From: Parcubacteria group bacterium | GTDB taxonomy: Bacteria > Patescibacteriota > Minisyncoccia > Phycocordibacterales > Phycocordibacteraceae | Direction of reading: 5' to 3' | Assembly (NCBI GenBank): GCA_028286945.1 | Contig: JAQBQR010000023.1 | Coordinates: 1 to 37,182 of the forward strand | DNA length: 37,182 nt | In this document: positions 16,210 to 24,276 of the stretch, piece after piece | How the letters are laid out: each line of letters begins with the position of its first letter | Numbering within the stretch: position 1 is the first letter of the stretch | The notes under the pieces: model-generated | Seen by the model: the letters and a program-made list of their open reading frames with translations, nothing else | Database searches by the model: none | Told to the model about the DNA's origin: nothing | Program-made: the position numbers and the translations under genes

Positions 16210-17226
16210 ATGCGCGTTAAGGAACACGTTCCGCTTGCTGAGCATACAACGTTTCGTATTGGAGGACCGGTTACGCTCTTTGTAACCGCAGAGACAATTA
16301 AAGAAGTGAAAGAAGCATACGAGCTCGCGCATTCGCGCGGGCTCGATGCGTATCCTTTGGGACAGGGAAGTAACGTGCTTGCCGGCGATGCATCTATTAC
16401 TAAAGCGGTGATTACTCTTGCTGCAAATGCGATAACGTATCTGCCCGGCGGTACTGACGAAGAAGTATACGTACATGCAGAAGGCGGGGTGTCATGGGAC
16501 GCTTTGGTGAGTGACGTGGTAGCGCAAGGATTGTGGGGCATTGAAAACCTTGCGGGCATACCAGGTACGGTGGGTGCAGCACCGGTACAAAACATTGGCG
16601 CATATGGAGTTGAAGTCCAGGACAGTGTTGTACAGGTTAATGCGTATGATCCGATTGGTAAGGTATACGTGCAATTTGAAAAGAAAGAGTGCGGGTTTGC
16701 GTATCGGGACAGCAGGTTTAAGCAGGAACCACGATACTTCATTACCGGCGTAACGTTTGCACTCTCAAAAGTGCCTAATCCACGGCTCTCATACAAGGAT
16801 ATTGAAGCACGCAGGGAAGCGGGTTCTAAACTTGGAACGTCTGCTGACATTGCGCGTGAAATACGCGATATTCGTTCGTATAAGTTCCCAACTCTTTCAG
16901 AGTTCGGCACCGCGGGCTCATTCTTTAAGAACCCGGTTATTACCCCAGAGCACTACGGCGAACTGCATGCAGCGTATCCAGAACTACCAGGCTTCGAAAG
17001 TGCTGCAGGTATAAAAATTCCTCTTGCATGGATACTCGATCACGTTTTGCAGTTGCGCGGATTTGTACTCGGACCTGTTTCTCTATTTCAAACACAGCCG
17101 CTTGTTATGGTTGCAGAGCAAGGAGCACACGCACATGATGTTAACGCGCTTGCAGAATTAGTTTCAACGCGCGTGCATGATGCAACAAATATTTTTATTG
17201 AACGAGAAGTGCAGTCACTCGTGTAA
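16210..17226 (+). CDS. murB: UDP-N-acetylenolpyruvoylglucosamine reductase
   Basis: A 338-residue MurB of the E. coli-like (type I) length. FAD-binding elements are TTFRIGGPVTLFVTA, YPLGQGSNVLAGD and the signature GIPGTVGAAPVQNIGAYGVEV. The substrate and catalytic Ser region is GSFFKNPVI and the final catalytic Glu is in IFIEREVQS. It reduces UDP-GlcNAc-enolpyruvate to UDP-MurNAc with NADPH in peptidoglycan synthesis, which shows that the organism makes its own wall precursor. It starts 7 nt after the ligase stop and is probably cotranscribed with it. I see no separate promoter. Confidence 0.95.
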   Translation: MRVKEHVPLAEHTTFRIGGPVTLFVTAETIKEVKEAYELAHSRGLDAYPLGQGSNVLAGDASITKAVITLAANAITYLPGGTDEEVYVHAEGGVSWDALVSDVVAQGLWGIENLAGIPGTVGAAPVQNIGAYGVEVQDSVVQVNAYDPIGKVYVQFEKKECGFAYRDSRFKQEPRYFITGVTFALSKVPNPRLSYKDIEARREAGSKLGTSADIAREIRDIRSYKFPTLSEFGTAGSFFKNPVITPEHYGELHAAYPELPGFESAAGIKIPLAWILDHVLQLRGFVLGPVSLFQTQPLVMVAEQGAHAHDVNALAELVSTRVHDATNIFIEREVQSLV

Positions 17227-17253
17227 GTTTTTAGAAAAACTTTCTGTAAAAAG

Positions 17254-17262
17254 TTATCCACA
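17254..17262 (+). other. Perfect DnaA-box match TTATCCACA
   Basis: The nine bases equal the E. coli consensus TTATNCACA. One chance match in 37 kb on two strands is not rare (about 0.3 expected). It stands alone, with only weak neighbours such as TTGCGCACA at 17322. A role in DnaA-controlled expression of the downstream gene is conceivable. I do not claim an origin. Confidence 0.3.
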
Positions 17263-17322
17263 CAATTTGTTTTTCGCAGACAAAAACTTTTTTTGCACGT
17301 AATAATAGTTATAGAACACATT

Positions 17323-17381
17323 TGCGCACAAAATATTTTTTGCAACGTACGAAATTGCATTCGAAAAATATTCTGTGCGCA
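17323..17381. repeat. 18-bp inverted repeat before the histone-like gene
   Basis: The left arm TGCGCACAAAATATTTTT (17323-17340) and the right arm AAAAATATTCTGTGCGCA (17364-17381) are reverse complements except for one base. A 23-nt spacer lies between. The repeat is AT-rich inside with GC ends, and it fills the centre of the 195-nt gap between murB and the lysine-rich gene. It could be an operator for a dimeric protein, a cruciform, or a terminator/attenuator; no U-run follows directly. Confidence 0.7.
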
Positions 17382-17421
17382 TGTGGGTCGAAATTAATCG
17401 TAAGTTTTAATTTTTAGATCT

Positions 17422-17595
17422 ATGGCAGCAAAGAAAAAGGCAGCTAAGAAGACTGTAAAGCGCGCAGCTAAGAAGACTGTTAAGAAGACAGTAAAGAAAG
17501 CAGCGAAGAAGACAGTTAAGAAAGCCGCTAAGAAAACTGTAAAGAAGGCAGCTAAGAAGACCGCAAAGCGCAAGCCCGCTAAGCGTCGCAAATAG
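17422..17595 (+). CDS. Lysine/alanine-repeat histone H1-like protein (57 aa)
   Basis: This gene is below the ORF-track cut-off; only a minus-strand shadow was listed. ATG at 17422 opens MAAKKKAAKKTVKRAAKKT, and the frame continues in repeats of AAKKTVKK to KRKPAKRRK and a TAG stop. Almost half of the residues are Lys or Arg, and there are no acidic residues. Such Ala/Lys repeats are the hallmark of H1-like nucleoid proteins (chlamydial HctB, bacterial H1-like tails), which bind DNA non-specifically. The DNA encodes it in 24-nt near-repeats, so length variation is likely. A clean intrinsic terminator 14 nt downstream, an AT-rich upstream region and lone position support a real single-gene unit. 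A TTTAAT box lies 10 nt before the ATG. Confidence 0.82.
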   Translation: MAAKKKAAKKTVKRAAKKTVKKTVKKAAKKTVKKAAKKTVKKAAKKTAKRKPAKRRK

Positions 17596-17608
17596 TTAAC
17601 TCTTTCAC

Positions 17609-17637
17609 AAAAGCCGCTCCCTCTGGGAGCGGCTTTT
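17609..17637 (+). terminator. Intrinsic terminator after the histone-like gene
   Basis: AAAAGCCGCTCCC and GGGAGCGGCTTTT form a perfect 13-bp stem around a TCT loop, with more T after it (GCTTTTA). It separates the lysine-rich gene from secA. Confidence 0.9.
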
Positions 17638-17709
17638 GCTTTTATGCATCCACTTATCCTTCATACGTCCCACAGGGTGGGAGGGCTAGAATTAAGGCTT
17701 AAACCGGGC

Positions 17710-17715
17710 TATACT
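17710..17715 (+). promoter_or_regulatory. -10 box TATACT before secA
   Basis: TATACT lies 9 nt before the ATG at 17725. This supports that start over the ATG at 17644 in the ORF track, which lies before the -10 box and overlaps the end of the terminator region. No Shine-Dalgarno sequence is present. Confidence 0.6.
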
Positions 17716-17724
17716 ACTCCAGAT

Positions 17725-20256
17725 ATGGCAAATTTGCTCGGAAAACTATTCAGTCAGAACCAATCAGCTTCTTTTATACGTGGTGCTCGTGGCGTCGTTG
17801 ACGCTGCTAATGCCCACGGGCCCGCATTAGAGGGAAAGACCCAGGAAGAGCTTCAGGCGCAGCTTGCTGCCATTAAGGAGCGAACTGGTGGCACTCCAAC
17901 CACCGACGCTGATATTGCTGAGGTATTCGCACTTGTTCGTGAAGCTGCACACCGCACTATAAAGGAACGTCACTATGATGTGCAGTTGATTGGTGGTCTT
18001 GCACTTGCTAAAGGAAAGATCGCAGAAATGCGTACCGGTGAAGGAAAGACCCTTACCGCGCTTCTTCCTGCCACGCTCCACGCGATTGCAGGCAAAGGAG
18101 TGCACGTGGTTACGGTGAATGATTATTTGGCACGACGCGATGGCGCATGGATGGGTCAGGTATATGCGTACCTCGGACTAACACTTGGCGTGGTGTCGAG
18201 CAGCGGCGCATATGTATACGACGCGTCTCACGTAGAAACGGAGGAAGACAAAGCTCGTGACGAAGAAGGTTCATTCCGCGTCTTTTATGATTTCCTTCGC
18301 CCCGCAACGAAGAAGGAAGCGTATACCGCAGATGTTACGTATGTAACGAACAATGAGCTCGGCTTTGATTATCTTCGCGATAACACGGCATACAGTGCTG
18401 ATCAGATCATGCAACGCGGACATCATTACGCCATTGTCGACGAGGTCGACTCTATCCTCATCGATGAAGCGCGTACGCCGCTTATTATTTCTGGTCCTTC
18501 AGGTGATGCAGAACAGCTCTATGAACGCTTCTCTGGCATTGCCCGTACCTTTAACGAGGGTGAGGACTACTCTGTAGATGAGAAGCAGAAGGCAATACAG
18601 CTTACCGACGCAGGTATTCACAAGGCGGAACAAGCACTCAACATTGAGAACCTATATACAGAAGGCGGCATGAAGCTGGCGCACCACCTGGAAACAGCCG
18701 TAAAGGCTAAGGCGCTTTTCAATAAGGATAAAGAGTACGTTGTTCGCGACGGAGAGATTTTGATTGTGGATGAGTTTACCGGACGTTTGCAGCCGGGACG
18801 CCGTTGGAGCGAAGGATTGCACCAGGCTATTGAAGCAAAAGAAGGAGTAGCGATTCAGAAGGAAACACGCACGTACGCAAGCGTGACCTTCCAGAACCTG
18901 TTCCGCATGTACGAAGCGCTTGCTGGTATGACCGGTACTGGCCTTTCTTCAGAGGAGGAATTTTATACCGTATATGGGTTAGACGTGATGGTGATACCAA
19001 CACATCGAAATATTGCTCGTATAGACCATAACGACCTCATCTTCCAGACAGCAGATGGTAAGTATCGCGCCCTTACGCGCGAGATTGGTCGTTTGCATGA
19101 AAAAGGACAACCGGTGCTCGTGGGTACCGTATCCATTGAAGATAATGAAGTGGTAAGTAATTATCTTCGTGATGCAGGTATTCCGCATGAAGTACTCAAC
19201 GCAAAGAACCATGAACGTGAAGGTGAGCTCATTGCACAGGCCGGTATTAAAGGACGCGTAACGGTGGCCACGAACCTGGCCGGTCGCGGTGTGGACATCA
19301 AGCTCGGCGGCGCACGTGCCTCCGAAGAAGAGCGTGAAGAAGTCCGCAAACTCGACGGTCTCTTTGTTATTGGTACAGAACGCCACGAAGCGCGACGCAT
19401 CGACAACCAGCTTCGCGGACGTTCAGGACGTCAGGGAGATCCCGGTGAGACTCAGTTCTATGTGGCTCTTGATGACCGTCTCATGCGCGTCTTCGCAAGC
19501 AACATGCTCGCGCGCGTTATGGGAACGTTCAAGATTCCTGAGGACGAGCCAATAGGCAGCAAGATGATCACGAACTCGCTTGAGACTGCACAGAAGCGTA
19601 TTGAGGGCTTTAACTTCGATTCTCGTAAGCAGGTGCTCGCGTATGATGATGTGCTCAACACGCAGCGCCTTGCGGTGTACCGTGACCGCCGCACTGCGCT
19701 TCTTGGAACCGCTGAAGAGATGGAGGCGCGCATGCAGGACATCATTGGAGATGACGAAGCCTCACGCGCAATATACGACGCTAAGGAAGCAGAGATCGGA
19801 GACGAACAGTGGATGGAGCTTATGCGTCGTCTTATTCTCCAGACCACCGACGCCTTCTGGCTCGAACACCTTGAGTACATGGAGTATCTCCGCCGCTCTG
19901 TTTCGCTCCGTGCATACGGTCAGCGTGATCCATTAATTGAGTATCGTCGTGAAGGTCTTCTTCGTTTCCGCGAGATGGAAGCCGGGATTGCGTTCCAGGT
20001 ACGCGAAGCATTACCACGTATCATGCCAGCTGACGACGCTCGCATCCGTGCCGAAGAAGAAAAGGTACGTGCACGTTTGGTGGCAGCAAGCGAAGGGGGA
20101 GATGAGTCTGCTGGACCCGTAGCACCCATTCAAAATACCGGACCGGAATACGGACGTAATGACACAGTGACCATCCGTAAGGGAGAAGAGACGCAGACAC
20201 TTAAATACAAAAAAGCGGAAACACTTCTGGAGGAGGGTTGGACGATCGTTGATTAA
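17725..20256 (+). CDS. secA: Preprotein translocase subunit SecA
   Basis: From M28 of the ORF (MANLLGKLFS, a typical SecA start) the protein has 843 residues. It has Walker A in MRTGEGKTLT (near residue 105), the Walker B/DEAD region in AIVDEVDSILIDEARTPLIISG, the preprotein-crosslinking region, the second ATPase motif AGRGVDIKLGG and GTERHEARRIDNQLRGRSGRQGDPG, and the helical wing/scaffold part. SecA drives Sec-dependent export of proteins, which would include the giant surface protein encoded downstream. It ends at TLLEEGWTIVD with no CxC...CH/C zinc tail for SecB and lipid binding. Many bacteria lack that tail. Confidence 0.97.
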   Translation: MANLLGKLFSQNQSASFIRGARGVVDAANAHGPALEGKTQEELQAQLAAIKERTGGTPTTDADIAEVFALVREAAHRTIKERHYDVQLIGGLALAKGKIAEMRTGEGKTLTALLPATLHAIAGKGVHVVTVNDYLARRDGAWMGQVYAYLGLTLGVVSSSGAYVYDASHVETEEDKARDEEGSFRVFYDFLRPATKKEAYTADVTYVTNNELGFDYLRDNTAYSADQIMQRGHHYAIVDEVDSILIDEARTPLIISGPSGDAEQLYERFSGIARTFNEGEDYSVDEKQKAIQLTDAGIHKAEQALNIENLYTEGGMKLAHHLETAVKAKALFNKDKEYVVRDGEILIVDEFTGRLQPGRRWSEGLHQAIEAKEGVAIQKETRTYASVTFQNLFRMYEALAGMTGTGLSSEEEFYTVYGLDVMVIPTHRNIARIDHNDLIFQTADGKYRALTREIGRLHEKGQPVLVGTVSIEDNEVVSNYLRDAGIPHEVLNAKNHEREGELIAQAGIKGRVTVATNLAGRGVDIKLGGARASEEEREEVRKLDGLFVIGTERHEARRIDNQLRGRSGRQGDPGETQFYVALDDRLMRVFASNMLARVMGTFKIPEDEPIGSKMITNSLETAQKRIEGFNFDSRKQVLAYDDVLNTQRLAVYRDRRTALLGTAEEMEARMQDIIGDDEASRAIYDAKEAEIGDEQWMELMRRLILQTTDAFWLEHLEYMEYLRRSVSLRAYGQRDPLIEYRREGLLRFREMEAGIAFQVREALPRIMPADDARIRAEEEKVRARLVAASEGGDESAGPVAPIQNTGPEYGRNDTVTIRKGEETQTLKYKKAETLLEEGWTIVD

Positions 20257-20266
20257 CCTAGCTGGC

Positions 20267-21031
20267 ATGGAGAGATCAAACGTACTTCAGCGATTGCAAA
20301 AGATTTCTCCCACATTGGTCAAACTGTATGCACGTGCTGGGCTTTGGCATGGGACCGGAAGATACGCGCACCAAGACGGACAGGTGGTTGATTTACTCCA
20401 GGGAATTATAAAAGAGGGAGGCCTGACGCCGCATCTAGACAGATGGGATCAAAAACGCGGCGACTCATATACTATTTCTATAGCTCGAGCGCGTGTATAC
20501 GCCCGTCTCTACGCAGAACTATACCGAACTACTGAAGATAGAAACCTTATACGCTCTATACGTCCGCGTATGGTGTGGAGTGCCTATTTTTTCCTATCCG
20601 CCAAATGGGTTGCCTGGAACGAGTACACGGTATTCCGACCACACATTACCGATGTAAGAGAGAAAAGCGCCGAATGGACTAAACGACTTGCACGTAAACC
20701 GCGTTCATTTACGGGTGCGTTTCTGTTTGGTGCGAGTGATATCTCGGAGAACTACCCCATCCTCGTTGGCATTCGACCTGGTTCCATACATCCAACGCGG
20801 GGTTCTCGGTTCATTGATCTACATGAAGAGAGAAGTTCATCAGCGGTATCTTTAACTGACTTTACCCATATCGAGGTTCCTCGAAAGAACATAGAGGAAA
20901 CGATGCGCATTATTAGGAAGGCAAATATCTTGCTGTCCGTATTAGCTATTGAGGATGGAGATGCATACTGTTGGAATTTCAAGTTTAAACATCTTGCAAG
21001 CGGACTCACACTATCACCAATTTGTACTTAG
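20267..21031 (+). CDS. Uncharacterised protein, possible ADP-ribosyltransferase fold
   Basis: I take the ATG at 20267 (MERSNVLQ), 10 nt after secA, rather than the TTG at 20249 inside it; this gives 254 residues. I do not recognise a named family. The N-terminal part has LWHGTGRY, then VVDLLQGIIKEGGLTPHLDRWD, then SYTISIARARVYARLYAEL. This order (HGT, a helix ending in GL, then a Ser/Thr strand before A..YA) resembles the ADP-ribosyltransferase fold of Tpt1/KptA and related enzymes. A later Glu cannot be assigned with confidence. No signal peptide is visible. The next gene, nucleotidyltransferase-like, starts 9 nt downstream, so a shared function such as a toxin-antitoxin or RNA-modifying pair is possible but unproven. 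Confidence 0.6.
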   Translation: MERSNVLQRLQKISPTLVKLYARAGLWHGTGRYAHQDGQVVDLLQGIIKEGGLTPHLDRWDQKRGDSYTISIARARVYARLYAELYRTTEDRNLIRSIRPRMVWSAYFFLSAKWVAWNEYTVFRPHITDVREKSAEWTKRLARKPRSFTGAFLFGASDISENYPILVGIRPGSIHPTRGSRFIDLHEERSSSAVSLTDFTHIEVPRKNIEETMRIIRKANILLSVLAIEDGDAYCWNFKFKHLASGLTLSPICT

Positions 21032-21034
21032 TAT
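21029..21034 (+). promoter_or_regulatory. -10-like TAGTAT before the nucleotidyltransferase-like gene
   Basis: TAGTAT overlaps the stop codon of the upstream gene and lies 6 nt before the ATG at 21041, the same leaderless geometry as at other genes here. It may give the second gene independent expression. Confidence 0.4.
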
Positions 21035-21040
21035 TACTGC

Positions 21041-21535
21041 ATGCTTACTCAAACACAAAAGGAAGTATTGAGATTGTTAATAGAAATATTTAACTCAAAT
21101 AATATTGACTTTCAAGCAAGTGGCGGCTTAGCTGCGATTGCATATGGTGCAAAACGCCCTCTATATGATATCGACATAGAAATTTATAAGAAGGATGTAG
21201 AAACAGTACGGGAGCTGCTGGAACCCTATATTGTCGAGGATTGGAATAACGACGTAGAAAGTTCTGAGGATTCGTTTAAACTCTGGATTATGACGCTCAG
21301 CATAAACTCTGTATCTGTAGATATAAATCAAGTTGAAGAAAGTTACGTACGATCTCAAACCGGCGAGTGGATTCATCAGCCAGAAACAATGAATATAGAA
21401 TTGCGTATTGTGGGCGGGATAGAAATTCCAGTACAAGCAAGGGCAGATCTCATTGCATACAAGCACATAGTTGGGCGAGACACGGACAGGATTGATATAG
21501 AACAGATGGTAGAAGCTGATAGTATTACTGCATAA
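21041..21535 (+). CDS. Nucleotidyltransferase-like protein
   Basis: A 164-residue protein of nucleotidyltransferase (pol beta-like) appearance. FQASGGLAAIAYGAKRPLYDIDIEIYK has the G-G loop followed at the usual distance by DIDIEI, the metal-binding D-x-D. A third acidic position may be VSVDINQVE. The end, ARADLIAYKHIVGRDTDRIDIEQMV, matches the 'L...K....R.KD..D' helix of minimal nucleotidyltransferases such as AbiEii-, lincosamide- and aminoglycoside-modifying types. The target could be a toxin, a tRNA, or a small molecule. It sits 9 nt after the possible ADP-ribosyltransferase gene. Confidence 0.65.
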   Translation: MLTQTQKEVLRLLIEIFNSNNIDFQASGGLAAIAYGAKRPLYDIDIEIYKKDVETVRELLEPYIVEDWNNDVESSEDSFKLWIMTLSINSVSVDINQVEESYVRSQTGEWIHQPETMNIELRIVGGIEIPVQARADLIAYKHIVGRDTDRIDIEQMVEADSITA

Positions 21536-21553
21536 TTATTCCTGTATATACGT

Positions 21554-22534
21554 ATGTTGTGGACCATAGAAGCGAAGGGTGGTTATTTTGATTGCGGAAA
21601 AGCATTTGGTGCGGCGTGCGCTGAGAGTATTGCGTACCGACTAGCTAGAGAGTTCCGGGCGAATGCCGTTGAATCCTATATAGAGGAGCTGAAAAAGGTA
21701 GATGCACTTTGTAGAACGCTCTACCCAGAATATGTGGAAGAGTTAGAAGGTATTGCAGAGGGTAGCGGCGCAGATTATTGGAGTCTACTCCTGCTTAATA
21801 CGCCGGAACTCATGGAGCGTCATCAGGGTTGTACTACCGTGGCCGTGAGCAATGAATCTGAGGTATATCTCGTACACAACGAAGATGGCAATGGGAATGA
21901 GCGCTCAGAAGATTGTGTGATTTTACACTATGTTTTACCCAACTGCTCCTTCTATGCTTTTACATACGCAGGTGAAATTGCAGGCGGTTCATATAGCTGG
22001 AACAGCCATGGGCTATATTTTTCCGTTAACTATCTAAAGCCAATCGAAATAGATTTTACTGGCCGAGTATCACGAAACTTTGTGGCCCGGAAAGTCGTCG
22101 AAGCTAAGAGTATTCAGGACGCTATTACGGTACTTGAGCATGGGCAAGATGTCAGTGGATACCATTATTATATGGGGCAAGGAACTGAATTAGTTTCAAT
22201 AGAAAATTTCCAGAACGAGGTGAGTGTGAAAAAGGTAATGGGCGTAGATGTTCATGCAAATCACTATTTGCATGAACAGTTTGTTGATAGAGCGTCAGGT
22301 AAACCAAATTCTCTTACAAGACAAAAGCGTGCAGAGGAATTGAAGCAGCAAGGCGTCGATCCACTGCATATGCTTGCAGACCGTGCGAATCTTCCAAATG
22401 CTATTTGCACGGAATTTGGTGACGGCCTCCATACCATTTCGACCATCGGCTTTTATCCAAAAGAGCATGTCATAAAGCTTTACGAACCAGAGACGCTAAA
22501 GATCGAACAAGAGTTCCCTTATGAGTTCAAGTAA
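21554..22534 (+). CDS. C45-family autoproteolytic acyltransferase/hydrolase (Ntn fold)
   Basis: A 326-residue member of the peptidase C45 / acyl-CoA:6-aminopenicillanate acyltransferase group. The expected autocleavage point is between Gly92 and Cys93 in RHQGCTTVAVS, exposing Cys93 as the N-terminal nucleophile. The following VYLVHNEDGNGNER is the family HNxD/E element. GGSYSWNSHGLYFSVNYL and GFYPKEHVIKLYEPE also fit. Known members cleave or form amide bonds, and many are of unknown substrate. It overlaps the ABC exporter gene by 14 nt, so hydrolase and transporter are probably made together, for example to process and move an amide-linked metabolite or peptide. That pairing is inference. It has no clear signal peptide. 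Confidence 0.82.
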   Translation: MLWTIEAKGGYFDCGKAFGAACAESIAYRLAREFRANAVESYIEELKKVDALCRTLYPEYVEELEGIAEGSGADYWSLLLLNTPELMERHQGCTTVAVSNESEVYLVHNEDGNGNERSEDCVILHYVLPNCSFYAFTYAGEIAGGSYSWNSHGLYFSVNYLKPIEIDFTGRVSRNFVARKVVEAKSIQDAITVLEHGQDVSGYHYYMGQGTELVSIENFQNEVSVKKVMGVDVHANHYLHEQFVDRASGKPNSLTRQKRAEELKQQGVDPLHMLADRANLPNAICTEFGDGLHTISTIGFYPKEHVIKLYEPETLKIEQEFPYEFK

Positions 22535-24269
22535 TCTTCCGAATACTCCGCGCGCCTTTTTCCTTGCGGTGTGCAGGAAAGATATGCCGATTATTGTCCT
22601 GAATTCTGTCTTCTATGGGCTGGGAGGAAGTACGCTAATCATCTTTTCCTACTTTCTTGGAAATGTTATCGATGCCCTTAACCGTGGGCAGAGTGCGTCA
22701 TTAAGCCATCTGCTATGGATTATGTTCGGGATAATTATTTTATATGTAGCAAGTTATCGCATCGGGCACATATATGAAATCATTGCCCGTACACGAATGC
22801 TTGCTCGCATCAAGCAAGTACTTTTTGAACACACACGCTCTCTTTCATTTGGCTACTTTGCAGACCGTTTTGCTGGTGAGATTGCCCATAAGATTTCGGT
22901 TACCGCTCAGTCATTTGAACGCATGTTCCTTGTAATCAGCAACAACCTCGTTGAGGATGCTGTAATCGTAGTTGTATCTGTGGGCATATTGGGAAGTCTC
23001 CAAGGATGGTATGCAATATTCCTGCTCATCTGGGCAGCTGTATTTGGTGGAGGAATCATATTTTTCTCGAGAAAAATGGATAGTAAGGCGGGAGACCATA
23101 CTGCGGCAGAAGCGCGCGTCCTGGGGTCTCTCGTTGATGTGTTTACAAACATAAGTGCAGTAAAGGTATACGGAGGGGACTCAGATACGTCGGTGCAAAA
23201 GAGAATCAACGAAGAAGCTCGCGCCTTTAGGTCTTTGGGAATGTGGGAAGTTGTTACGTACCACTATGCAGATTGGTCAGTGATTACCCTGATTGGAGGG
23301 CTTATGCTCATAAGTGCAAAACTTTACGTCGCTGATGCAATCAGCATAGGTGCCCTCGTTACTGTCACTGGAGTGGGATTCCGACTGTATGGAACGGTGT
23401 GGGACCTGGGCCCGCGATTAAGTGAGTTTATTCGTGCTAGGGGAGAGGCACGGCAGAATCTAAAAGATTTGCTTGTGAAGCCAACCCTTATCGATGGCGC
23501 ATACAGCGAGAACACTGTTCCGTCACATGCCGTACCCGTTGTGTACGATCACGTTCGATTTGGATATACTCCTGAACGATTAGTACTAAAGGATTTTTCG
23601 ATCAGCATTAATGCCGGTGAGAAAGTGGGAATTGTTGGTTTGTCAGGTGCCGGCAAGACAACATTTGCAAACCTCCTCCTACGCTTTTTTGATGTGCAGG
23701 AAGGAAAGGTGCTTGTGGACGGTAACGACATCAAAGAGTGCACCCAAGAGCGCTTACGTTCCTATATTTCGTATGTTTCTCAAGACACGTCCCTTTTCCA
23801 CGCAACGATTGCTGAGAACATAGCGTATGGCATGCCTGAAGCCTCACTAGAAGACTGTAAGCATGCTGCTACGCTTGCGTATGCCGATGAGTTTATTCAG
23901 CTCCTACCTAATAAATATGAAAGCGTTGTAGGAGAGCGGGGCGTAAAGCTCTCAGGAGGCCAGCGTCAGCGCATTACTATTGCGCGAGCACTTCTGGCTA
24001 ACAGACCGATTTTCCTGCTCGACGAAGCGACAAGCGCGCTCGATAGTGAGAGTGAGCAAAAGATTCAAAAGGGACTGGAAATTCTTATGGAAAATAAAAC
24101 CGTAATAGCGATAGCGCACCGTCTCTCAACCCTCTCTCGTATGGACCGTATAATCTATCTCGATAAGGGAAAGATAACTGAGAGCGGTACACACGATGAA
24201 CTGCTCGCACTGAATGGGCAGTATGCGGCACTCTGGCGTATGCAGGCTGGCGGTTTCCTGCCAGCGTAA
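22521..24269 (+). CDS. ABC transporter, fused permease and ATPase
   Basis: A 582-residue half-transporter of the MsbA/exporter type. Six hydrophobic segments occupy about residues 25-310 (for example IVLNSVFYGLGGSTLIIFSYFLG and VITLIGGLMLISAKLYV). The ATPase follows with Walker A GLSGAGKTTFANLL, signature LSGGQRQRITIARALL, Walker B PIFLLDEATSALD and the switch His in IAIAHRLSTL. It works as a homodimer, exporting a lipid, peptide or drug. It overlaps the C45 hydrolase gene by 14 nt. The substrate is not known. Confidence 0.93.
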   Translation: MSSSNLPNTPRAFFLAVCRKDMPIIVLNSVFYGLGGSTLIIFSYFLGNVIDALNRGQSASLSHLLWIMFGIIILYVASYRIGHIYEIIARTRMLARIKQVLFEHTRSLSFGYFADRFAGEIAHKISVTAQSFERMFLVISNNLVEDAVIVVVSVGILGSLQGWYAIFLLIWAAVFGGGIIFFSRKMDSKAGDHTAAEARVLGSLVDVFTNISAVKVYGGDSDTSVQKRINEEARAFRSLGMWEVVTYHYADWSVITLIGGLMLISAKLYVADAISIGALVTVTGVGFRLYGTVWDLGPRLSEFIRARGEARQNLKDLLVKPTLIDGAYSENTVPSHAVPVVYDHVRFGYTPERLVLKDFSISINAGEKVGIVGLSGAGKTTFANLLLRFFDVQEGKVLVDGNDIKECTQERLRSYISYVSQDTSLFHATIAENIAYGMPEASLEDCKHAATLAYADEFIQLLPNKYESVVGERGVKLSGGQRQRITIARALLANRPIFLLDEATSALDSESEQKIQKGLEILMENKTVIAIAHRLSTLSRMDRIIYLDKGKITESGTHDELLALNGQYAALWRMQAGGFLPA

Positions 24270-24276
24270 CTAGATC

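Noticed and set aside
17254-17421. Chromosomal replication origin
   Set aside because: Only one perfect DnaA box is present, without a cluster, and no dnaA or dnaN is nearby.
17394-17591. 65-aa minus ORF (FLAAFFTVFL repeats) resembling a membrane protein
   Set aside because: It is the exact reverse of the lysine-repeat gene. The + frame has the terminator and start context.
17644-17724. ATG at 17644 as the start of SecA
   Set aside because: It lies within a few bases of the upstream terminator and before the TATACT box. The extra 27 residues do not resemble SecA, while MANLLGKLFS does.
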